From NCBI GenBank assembly GCA_023249695.1, contig JAHFCD010000144.1, forward strand, positions 1-6,391: 6,391 nucleotides of DNA, given 5' to 3'. The translations under genes were made by a program, and so were the position numbers. The notes under the pieces were generated by a model. The model was not told the origin of the DNA. It saw only the letters and a program-made list of their open reading frames with translations, and did no database searches. Source of the DNA: Elusimicrobiota bacterium (GTDB lineage: Bacteria; Elusimicrobiota; Elusimicrobia; UBA1565; UBA9628). Positions 1-5,390 of the stretch are shown piece by piece. Each line of letters begins with the position of its first letter. The stretch's first letter is position 1.

Positions 1-1013
1 GGGACGTAGCCGTGGTGGTCGGCGCCGAAGATGTCGATGACGCGCTCAAAGCCCCGGTCGTACTTGTCCTTGTGGTAGGCGATGTCGGGCAGGAAGTAGG
101 TCGGCTTGCCGGTGTTCTTGACCAGGACGCGGTCCTTGTCGTCGGTGGAGCCCTCGGCGTTCATGGTGCCGAGCCAGACCGCGCCGTCCTTCTCGAAGAC
201 CATGCCGCGGCCTTTGAGGAACTCGAGCGTCTTCGGCACCGCGCCGGAGGAAAACAGCTCGCTTTCCAGGTACCAGCGGTCGAAGCTCGCGTCGAAAATA
301 TTCATGTCCTCGCGGTGGGAGGCGAGCAAAGCGTCCATCGCGTAGCGGCCCCAGGCCTGCGTGTCCCAGCTTTCGTGGCCCGCGGGGGCGGCGGCGGCGA
401 GATCGACGAGGTATTCGCCCTGGTAGCCTTTTTCGGGGACCTTGGCGTCCTCGCCCTTGGCCTGCTTGTAGCGGGCCATGATCGATTCGCCGAGTAGGAT
501 GACGCGGTCGCCGCCGTCATTGACGTAGTACTCGGCCTTCGCGTCCCGGCCGAGCCTTTTCATGATGCGGACCAGGCTGTCGCCGAGCGTCGCTCCCCGT
601 CCCGACGCCATGTGGAGAGGGCCGGTCGGATTCGCGGAGACGAATTCGATCAACACCTTCGTTTTCGGCCCGCCTTCGTCTTCTCCATACGCGTTCGGCG
701 AAAGCGTGATCGCCTTCAGGTTGGCGCACAACGCCGTCTGCTTGATCATGATGTTGACGAAGCCGGGCGGCGCGGCGCAGGCGCTCGCGACCTCCGTGAC
801 CTTGGACAGGTGCTCGGCCAGGGACTTGGCCAGCTCGAGGGGGTTCTTCTTGGCGGCCTTCGCCGCGGCCAGCGGCCAGGGCAGGCAGAGGTCCGCCTTC
901 ACGTGCGCGGGCGGCGCGTTGACCGCGAGGTTCTCGGGCAGCGGAACGCCCTGGGCGTCCGCCCATTTGCGGGCCTCGTAGACGAGCTTCTTGCGGAGCG
1001 CGGCGACGATCAT
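1..1013 (-). CDS. argS: Arginyl-tRNA synthetase, N-terminal 337 residues (3' end beyond window)
   Basis: Class I aminoacyl-tRNA synthetase that charges tRNA-Arg with arginine in the cytoplasm. I translated the frame from the ATG at 1013-1011 and it stays open to base 1, giving 337 codons; bacterial ArgS is usually about 550-590 residues, so the tRNA-binding C-terminus lies outside. Residues about 1-110 look like the N-terminal additional domain (KKNPLELAKSLAEHL, then PPGFVNIMI). The catalytic core follows: EFVSANPTGPLH ending at H134, EYYVND at 161-166, TYFLPDIAYH at 305-314 and GADHHGY at 330-336, all typical of ArgS. The ATP-binding HIGH signature reads HMAS (134-137) followed by GRGA, so the second His is Ser. 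The ATG overlaps the TGA of the upstream pilT by 4 nt (ATGA) and has no good Shine-Dalgarno, which suggests translational coupling. Family assignment is secure; the effect of the HIGH change is unknown. Confidence 0.95.
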   Translation of the reverse strand, partial: MIVAALRKKLVYEARKWADAQGVPLPENLAVNAPPAHVKADLCLPWPLAAAKAAKKNPLELAKSLAEHLSKVTEVASACAAPPGFVNIMIKQTALCANLKAITLSPNAYGEDEGGPKTKVLIEFVSANPTGPLHMASGRGATLGDSLVRIMKRLGRDAKAEYYVNDGGDRVILLGESIMARYKQAKGEDAKVPEKGYQGEYLVDLAAAAPAGHESWDTQAWGRYAMDALLASHREDMNIFDASFDRWYLESELFSSGAVPKTLEFLKGRGMVFEKDGAVWLGTMNAEGSTDDKDRVLVKNTGKPTYFLPDIAYHKDKYDRGFERVIDIFGADHHGYV

Positions 1014-2098
1014 GACGGCTCGGGGATCCCGGTCACAGGCATGCCCATCAGGCGCTTGACGGTGTCGGGATCGTGCGCGGCGGCGAGCGCCTCGTCGATG
1101 TCGAGCAGGTTCTGCTTGAGGAGGAAGGCCAGGTACTGGTCCATCGTGATCATGCCGTGCTTGGCGCCGGCCTCGATGGCTCCGTAGATCTGATGAGTCT
1201 TTGACTGGCGGATCAGGTTCGCGATGCCCGTCGTGATCTTCATGAACTCTCGCGCGCAGACCTGGCCGCCGCCGCCTTTGCGCGGCAGCAGCTGCTGGCA
1301 GACGACGCCCTGCAGCACGGTCGACAGCTGGACGCGCACCTGCTGCTGCTGGTGGCCGGGGAAGACGTCGATGATGCGGTCGACGGTCGTCGCGGCGTCG
1401 TGCGTGTGCAGCGTGGCGAAGCAGAGGTGGCCGGTCTCGGCGGCGGAGATCGCGAGCTGGATCGTCTCGAGGTCGCGCAGCTCGCCGATGAGGATCACGT
1501 CCGGGTCCTGGCGCATCGAGTGGCGCAGCGCCTCGGAGAAGGACTTGGTCGTCGAGCCGACCTCGCGCTGCAGGATGAGGGACTGCTTGTCCTCGTACAC
1601 GAACTCGATCGGGTCCTCGATCGTCAGCAGCTTCTTCTGGTGCTTCTGGTTGATCTGCTCGATGAGGCAGGCGAGCGTCGTGGACTTGCCGGAGCCCGTG
1701 GGGCCGGTGACGAGGACGAGGCCGCGCGGCAGATCGACGAGGTTCGTGATCGACGGCATGAGGCCGATCTCGGCCGGCGTCGGGATCTTGGCCGAGATGA
1801 CGCGGAACACGGCGGCAACCCCGTTCTTCTGGCGGGAGACGTTGAGGCGGAACCGGGAGACGCCGGGCAGCGAGACCGAGCCGTCGAGCTCCCAGTTCTC
1901 CTCGAACTTCGCGCGCTGGGCCTCGGTGAGGACCGAGTAAATCATGCGCTCGCATTCCTCGGCCTTGAGCTCGGGCAGCCCCGGCAGGGGCTCGATGATG
2001 CCCTGGCGGCGCACCATCGGGGGCTTGCCGATGACGAGGTGCAGATCGCTGGCGCCGCTGCGCGCGGTCTGCGTCAGGACTTCGGTCAGTTCCGCCAT
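1010..2098 (-). CDS. pilT: PilT-type type IV pilus retraction ATPase, downstream copy (PilT-1)
   Basis: Hexameric cytoplasmic ATPase of the PilT/VirB11 secretion-ATPase superfamily, which powers pilus retraction and twitching. The 362-residue protein is normal PilT length. Visible motifs are the N-terminal PAS-like region with SDLHLVIGKPP (17-27), Walker A GPTGSGKST (132-140), the Asp box TIEDPIEFVY (159-168), Walker B DPDVILIGELRD (198-209, catalytic Glu206) and the His box ETGHLCFATLHT (221-232). The C-terminal retraction motif, AIRNLIRE in classical PilT, reads GIANLIRQ (291-298). The frame is open upstream to 2203, but the ATG at 2098 aligns with the other PilT's N-terminus and has a strong AAGGAG 5 nt before it, so I chose it. 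It overlaps the rsfS end by 13 nt and argS by 4 nt. It is roughly 60% identical by eye to the second PilT and aligns without gaps after one extra residue at position 2. A PilU-like role cannot be excluded. Confidence 0.95.
   Translation of the reverse strand: MAELTEVLTQTARSGASDLHLVIGKPPMVRRQGIIEPLPGLPELKAEECERMIYSVLTEAQRAKFEENWELDGSVSLPGVSRFRLNVSRQKNGVAAVFRVISAKIPTPAEIGLMPSITNLVDLPRGLVLVTGPTGSGKSTTLACLIEQINQKHQKKLLTIEDPIEFVYEDKQSLILQREVGSTTKSFSEALRHSMRQDPDVILIGELRDLETIQLAISAAETGHLCFATLHTHDAATTVDRIIDVFPGHQQQQVRVQLSTVLQGVVCQQLLPRKGGGGQVCAREFMKITTGIANLIRQSKTHQIYGAIEAGAKHGMITMDQYLAFLLKQNLLDIDEALAAAHDPDTVKRLMGMPVTGIPEPS
1461..1495 (-). repeat. 35-bp perfect direct repeat, copy in downstream pilT
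   Basis: This stretch is identical to 3776-3810, offset by 2315 bp and in the same codon phase. It encodes the Walker B/ELRDLET region of PilT. Shorter exact blocks (for example 20 bp at 1671-1690 and 3986-4005, in the Walker A region) flank it. It could come from protein constraint plus strong codon bias, or from recent gene conversion. Confidence 0.85.
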
Positions 2099-2436
2099 GC
2101 CAGCTCCTTGGCGCCGTCGTGCAGCCGCTCGAGCGCGTACAGCTCGCGCGCTTCCTCGACCATCAGGTGGACGATGAGCCCGCCGAAATCGAGCACGCGC
2201 CAAAGGTCGCTTTGCGGGCGATTGCGGTGATGCACGCGCAGGCCGGCCTTCTCGAGCTCCTCGGCGAGCTTGTCCTCGAGGGACTCGAGGTGGGGCCGCG
2301 ACAGCGCGGTGCCGATGATCATGTAGTCGGACAGCGGGCTCGTCTTGCGGACGTCGAGCACGAGAATGTCCCCGGCCTTGTTGTCGTGCATGGCGCGGGC
2401 GGCGGCGATGGTGACCGTCTTAAAAGCCTTGGGCAT
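2086..2436 (-). CDS. rsfS: Ribosome silencing factor RsfS (DUF143 / Iojap family)
   Basis: RsfS binds ribosomal protein L14 on the large subunit and blocks subunit joining, lowering translation in starvation or stationary phase. The 116-residue length is typical. Family signatures are present: DILVLDV (23-29), the SPLSDYMIIGTALS stretch (33-46; usually S..DYF.I..G.S), WRVLDFGGLIVHLM (79-92) and RELYALERL (97-105). The ATG at 2436 is preceded by AGAGGA with a short spacer. The start overlaps the end of the upstream CNB gene by 17 nt and the stop overlaps the pilT start by 13 nt. In many bacteria rsfS follows nadD, yqeK and often a lytR-type gene, and often precedes rlmH. The first part of that order holds here, with pilT and the CNB gene inserted, but rlmH is not in the window and pilT follows instead. 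Identification is confident. Confidence 0.95.
   Translation of the reverse strand: MPKAFKTVTIAAARAMHDNKAGDILVLDVRKTSPLSDYMIIGTALSRPHLESLEDKLAEELEKAGLRVHHRNRPQSDLWRVLDFGGLIVHLMVEEARELYALERLHDGAKELAWRN
2104..2109 (-). promoter_or_regulatory. Shine-Dalgarno AAGGAG of the downstream pilT
   Basis: On the minus strand AAGGAG is followed by the 5-nt spacer CTGGC and the ATG at 2098. It lies inside the last codons of rsfS. It decides the start against the longer open frame that reaches 2203, because the extra arginine-rich residues have no homologue in the paralogous PilT. Confidence 0.8.
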
Positions 2437-3322
2437 TGGTCCTCTTTTGGAGACGGCTGCGTAGCGCCTCGTCGGCGCGGAAATCGAGATTCTCGAGCGC
2501 CGAGGTCAGCAGGCGCGCGACGGCAGAGAGCGTGCGGGCGGTCTCGGCGCGGCGCCCTTCGTCGGGAGCGGAGGCGGCGCGCAGGCGCAAGGTCGCCAGC
2601 AGCTTGGACGGGGAGCGCAGGACGAGGACGAGCGTGCGGTCGTCCGCCCAGGCCTGCTCGGCCGCCGTCTTGGACGGCAGGGCCGCCGCCTCGGGACCGA
2701 AGGGCTCGGGGCCCAGGGCGCCGGCGGGGTCCATCTCCTCGTTGTAGGGATTGTAGGCGAAGGCGCAGGCCGACCAGTCTCCATCGAGGTGGGGCAGGAC
2801 GCGGCCCAGCGCGCGTTCGAGCAGCGAGATCGCGCTGACGGCCGGCTCCACGAGCAGGATCGACAGGTCGTACATCAGGGCGAGCTCCGCGGAGGTGCGC
2901 CGCAGGCGGCGCGACTGGACCTGCACGAGCTCCGCGAAGAACTGCATCGCGTCGTTCGGGTTGGCGGACAGCCAGGCCTTCAGGTCGTCGCGCTTGAGGC
3001 GCAGGAGCTCGGAGGGGCCCGACGCGTAGGCGCCCGCCGACCGCGCGACCGCGTCGAGCAGGGCCATCTCGCCGAAGCAGTCGCCGCCGCCGAGCGAGGC
3101 CAAATCCTTTTGGCCGCTGCCGGACAGGCGCTTGGTCACGCGCACGCGGCCGGAGAGGACGAAGTACAGCCCGTCGCCGATCGAGCCCTCGGCGAAGATC
3201 TCGCCGCCGTCGGGGAACGACAAGGGCTCCAGGTAGGCGGACAGCGCCCGCAGGCGCTCTTCGGGATATTGATCGAAGAGCTCGAGGGAGCGGAGCAGTG
3301 CGACGCGGTCGGGAGCGGTCAT
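2420..3322 (-). CDS. Cyclic-nucleotide-binding domain protein with GAF-like C-terminal half
   Basis: A predicted 300-residue soluble regulator or sensor. Residues about 8-125 form a CRP/FNR-type cNMP-binding fold: LFDQYPEERLRALSAYLEPL, then GEIFAEGSIGDGLYFVLSGRVRV in two adjoining stretches, then the phosphate-binding cassette FGEMALLD (83-90) with R94-S-A. E85 and R94 keep the nine-residue spacing used to hold the ribose and cyclic phosphate, so ligand binding is plausible. There is no CRP-type helix-turn-helix after it. Residues about 145-285 look GAF-like: a YDLSILL helix, a LLERALGRVLPHL helix, central strands and a final helix TLSAVARLLTSALENL. I inferred this from pattern, not from a search. 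The ATG at 3322 lies 2 nt after the upstream pilT stop. The frame is open further upstream (to 3739), but only as a shadow of pilT. Its position suggests control of pilus retraction, though no partner is shown. Confidence 0.85.
   Translation of the reverse strand: MTAPDRVALLRSLELFDQYPEERLRALSAYLEPLSFPDGGEIFAEGSIGDGLYFVLSGRVRVTKRLSGSGQKDLASLGGGDCFGEMALLDAVARSAGAYASGPSELLRLKRDDLKAWLSANPNDAMQFFAELVQVQSRRLRRTSAELALMYDLSILLVEPAVSAISLLERALGRVLPHLDGDWSACAFAYNPYNEEMDPAGALGPEPFGPEAAALPSKTAAEQAWADDRTLVLVLRSPSKLLATLRLRAASAPDEGRRAETARTLSAVARLLTSALENLDFRADEALRSRLQKRTNAQGF
2440..2445 (-). promoter_or_regulatory. Shine-Dalgarno AGAGGA of rsfS
   Basis: On the minus strand AGAGGA is followed by CCA and the ATG at 2436. 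The spacer is short (3-4 nt depending on the pairing chosen). The site is inside the coding region of the upstream CNB gene, consistent with translation of rsfS by re-initiation or coupling. Confidence 0.65.
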
Positions 3323-3324
3323 GC

Positions 3325-4410
3325 TTACATCAGCGACGCGCCGCTCCGTCCCGTGATGCCGGCCAGCTGCTTGAAGGTCTCCTGGTTGTTGGCGCGCTGG
3401 AGGGCTTCCTCGGGGGCGACGATGCCGGTGCGCACGAGCTCGGCCAGCGACTTGTCCATCGGGATCATGCCGTGCTTGGCGCCGGTGTCGAGCGCGCCGT
3501 AGATCATGTGCGTCTTGCCCTCGCGGATCATGTTCGAGATCGCGGGCGTCATGATCATGATCTCGCGCGCGGCCACGCGGCCCTCGCCGTCCTTCTTCGC
3601 GACGAGCTGCTGGCAGACGACGGCCGCGAGCACGACGGCGAGCTGGACGCGGATCTGGGCCTGCTGGTGCGGCGGGAACACGTCGATGATACGGTCGATC
3701 GTGGACGGGGCGTCCTGGGTGTGCAAAGTGCCGAAGCACAAGTGGCCGGTCTCCGCGGCGGTGATCGCAAGCTGCATCGTCTCGAGGTCGCGCAGCTCGC
3801 CGATGAGGATGACGTCGGGGTCCTGGCGCAGGGCCGACTTCAGCGCGGCCGAGAACGACTTCGTGTTCTGTCCGATCTCGCGCTGGCGGAAGACGGATTT
3901 TTTCGACTCATAAACGAACTCGATCGGGTCCTCGACGGTGAGAATGTTGTCGGCGTACTTGTTGTTGATCATCTCCATGATCACGGCGAGCGTCGTGGAC
4001 TTGCCCGAGCCCGTGGGGCCCGTGACCAGCACGAGGCCGCGGGGCAGGTCGGCGAGGTCCGTGATGGACTTCTGCAGGCGGAGCTGCTCGGCGGTCGGGA
4101 TCTTGGAGGTGATGACGCGCATGACGGCCTCGACGCCGTTCTTCTGTAAAAAGACGTTCACGCGGAAGCGCGAGAGGCCGGTCACCGCGAACGAGCAGTC
4201 GAGCTCCCAGGTTTCCTCGAACTTGGCGCGCTGCTCCTCGTACAGGATCGAGTAGATGAGGCGCTTGGACTCCTCGGCGGTGATCTTCGTGAAGCCCGGG
4301 ATCTCCGCCATCTCTCCGTTGACGCGCATCAGCGGCGGCTTGCCGATCACGATGTGGATGTCGCTGGATCCGGCCACCACGGCGGTCTTCAACACTTCGA
4401 CGAGTTCCAT
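3325..4410 (-). CDS. pilT: PilT-type type IV pilus retraction ATPase, upstream copy (PilT-2)
   Basis: Second PilT paralogue, 361 residues, a hexameric retraction motor ATPase at the base of the type IV pilus. Motifs in order: SDIHIVIGKPP (16-26), Walker A GPTGSGKST (131-139), Asp box TVEDPIEFVY (158-167), Walker B DPDVILIGELRD (197-208, Glu205), His box ETGHLCFGTLHT (220-231) and AISNMIRE (290-297), close to the classical AIRNLIRE retraction motif. That motif is better kept here than in the downstream copy, so this may be the main retraction motor, which is an inference. The ATG at 4410 has AGGAG 5 nt upstream, overlapping the stop of the LytR_C gene. The TAA lies 2 nt before the CNB gene. 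A 35-bp stretch (3776-3810), encoding the Walker B region, is identical to the other copy at 1461-1495. PilT versus PilU naming would need phylogeny. Confidence 0.96.
   Translation of the reverse strand: MELVEVLKTAVVAGSSDIHIVIGKPPLMRVNGEMAEIPGFTKITAEESKRLIYSILYEEQRAKFEETWELDCSFAVTGLSRFRVNVFLQKNGVEAVMRVITSKIPTAEQLRLQKSITDLADLPRGLVLVTGPTGSGKSTTLAVIMEMINNKYADNILTVEDPIEFVYESKKSVFRQREIGQNTKSFSAALKSALRQDPDVILIGELRDLETMQLAITAAETGHLCFGTLHTQDAPSTIDRIIDVFPPHQQAQIRVQLAVVLAAVVCQQLVAKKDGEGRVAAREIMIMTPAISNMIREGKTHMIYGALDTGAKHGMIPMDKSLAELVRTGIVAPEEALQRANNQETFKQLAGITGRSGASLM
3776..3810 (-). repeat. 35-bp perfect direct repeat, copy in upstream pilT
   Basis: Partner of the copy at 1461-1495. Homologous recombination between the two would leave one in-frame hybrid pilT and delete the CNB-GAF gene and rsfS. 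Confidence 0.85.
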
Positions 4411-4415
4411 GAATT

Positions 4416-4420
4416 CTCCT
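4416..4420 (-). promoter_or_regulatory. Shine-Dalgarno AGGAG of the upstream pilT
   Basis: On the minus strand the stop codon TAG of the preceding gene is itself part of TAGGAG. AGGAG is followed by the spacer AATTC and the ATG at 4410. The overlap of stop codon and ribosome binding site favours termination-reinitiation coupling between the two genes. Confidence 0.85.
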
Positions 4421-5390
4421 AAAAAGTACAGTCGTCGCCGAGCTCGACGCTCGCATCCACGCCCCGCAGGGCGTCGATCCGGGTCGCCGCGATCGCCGTT
4501 GGACAGCCGAGCGCCGCGCGTACGCGCGCGGCGCGACCGAAATCGCCGGTCCGGTCAAAAATAACCGTCCGGGAGCGCGGGCGCGGGGCCTGGCCGAGCA
4601 CCATCGCGTCTATGCCCCTTGATCTTAGAACTTTCATCGCCTGAGCCGCCAGGCCCGGGGTGTCGGTGCCGTTGAGCACCTCGGCGACGATCGCTTTTTC
4701 GTCGGCGGGCGATCCGGGCCGGGGCTCGAAGACGCGGGCGAGGAAGGCCGGAGCGGCGGAATCGTCCGGCAGCACGGCGGGCTCGAGGCTCTCGATCGGG
4801 GCGCGGCGCAGCTCCAGGGTCAGGAGGAGGGCGTCCGCGGCGGACTTGTCGCCGTGAAGGACGCCGGAAACGGCGCGCCGGGCCAGGGACCACAGCGCGC
4901 GCGGCGAGCGTCCCCGCGCCTTGAGCGCGAAGGCCGCGGCGACGGCGGGCTCGTCTTCGTCCTCGTCGACGGCGAGGTCGAGCCCCAGGCGGCCGGCGCC
5001 CTCCCAGGCGATCGGCTCGAGGGAAAGGGCGGACATCTTGATCTGCGCGAGGTCTTCGACGGCGCGCGACGCCGACGCCGGGTCATTGGTGGCGCGCAGC
5101 GCGTCCAGGTAGGCGCGGGCGGCGGTGAGATTTCCCTGGAGCTTCGTCGTCTCGGGAACGCGGATGAGGACGAGGACGCGGCGCACCGGGTCGTACACGC
5201 CGAGATGGACCGACGGCGCGACGGCGCGGCCGGGCTCGCGCACGGAGAGCCAGAACGGCCACGGCCGGCCGTCCCGCAGGCGCGCGGCGAAGGGGGAGGA
5301 GCGCTCGGCGACGGCGACGCCGAGCACGGCGGCGATCGCGAGGACGGCCAGCCCGCGCTGGATGTTCAGAGCCGCGCGAGGCAATTCCAT
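4419..5390 (-). CDS. Membrane-anchored protein with degenerate LCP-like region and C-terminal LytR_C domain
   Basis: A 323-residue protein. Residues 12-28 (GLAVLAIAAVLGVAVA) form one N-terminal hydrophobic segment, probably a signal anchor, so most of the protein should lie outside the inner membrane. Residues about 235-322 are a LytR_C domain (VAEVLNGTDTPGLAAQAMKV, then an RSRGIDAMVLG stretch, and VELGDD near the end). The middle (about 60-200) resembles a LytR-CpsA-Psr fold only loosely: VHLGVYDPVRRVLVL, VPETT (78-82) where LCP enzymes have IPRDT, and VEDLAQIKM (111-119). The Arg of IPRDT is Glu80 and the later R-x-R...D..R signature is not seen, so phosphotransferase activity is doubtful. 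An acidic run DEDEDE lies at 142-147. I chose the ATG at 5390, which overlaps the nadD-yqeK end by 25 nt, because an upstream TTG at 5453 adds no hydrophobic or homologous sequence. No clear Shine-Dalgarno was found. LytR-type genes commonly sit between yqeK and rsfS, which supports the family call. Confidence 0.8.
   Translation of the reverse strand: MELPRAALNIQRGLAVLAIAAVLGVAVAERSSPFAARLRDGRPWPFWLSVREPGRAVAPSVHLGVYDPVRRVLVLIRVPETTKLQGNLTAARAYLDALRATNDPASASRAVEDLAQIKMSALSLEPIAWEGAGRLGLDLAVDEDEDEPAVAAAFALKARGRSPRALWSLARRAVSGVLHGDKSAADALLLTLELRRAPIESLEPAVLPDDSAAPAFLARVFEPRPGSPADEKAIVAEVLNGTDTPGLAAQAMKVLRSRGIDAMVLGQAPRPRSRTVIFDRTGDFGRAARVRAALGCPTAIAATRIDALRGVDASVELGDDCTF
4511..4534 (-). repeat. 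Perfect 10-bp inverted repeat with 4-nt loop inside the LytR_C coding region
   Basis: Bases 4511-4520 and 4525-4534 are exact reverse complements around a TACG loop (plus strand) and contain only G and C. They fall in codons 286-294 of the LytR_C protein (reading RAARVRAA). No T-run follows on either strand, so it is not an intrinsic terminator. It may simply result from GC-rich Arg/Ala codons. Confidence 0.5.

Noticed and set aside
517..966. Minus-strand frame at 517-966 as a separate gene
   Set aside because: It overlaps argS in a different frame, and the argS frame carries the conserved synthetase motifs throughout.
2099..2203. N-terminal extension of the downstream PilT to 2203
   Set aside because: It is a shadow of rsfS. 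The ATG at 2098 has a strong Shine-Dalgarno and aligns with the paralogue's start.
1352..2230. Long plus-strand open frames, including 1352-2230, 3298-4149, 12-497, 2119-2838, 2789-3502 and 4854-5411
   Set aside because: They lie antisense to well-supported genes, with low-complexity Arg/Ala/Gly/Asp/Val composition expected from the reverse strand of GC-rich codons, and no recognisable domains.
3323..3739. N-terminal extension of the CNB protein to 3739
   Set aside because: The extra 139 residues overlap pilT in another frame and are arginine/proline-rich without family similarity. The ATG at 3322 sits right after the pilT stop and starts the domain properly.
4511..4534. 10-bp inverted repeat as an intrinsic terminator
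   Set aside because: No T-run follows on either strand and it lies about 90 nt before the end of an open coding frame, with the next gene immediately downstream.
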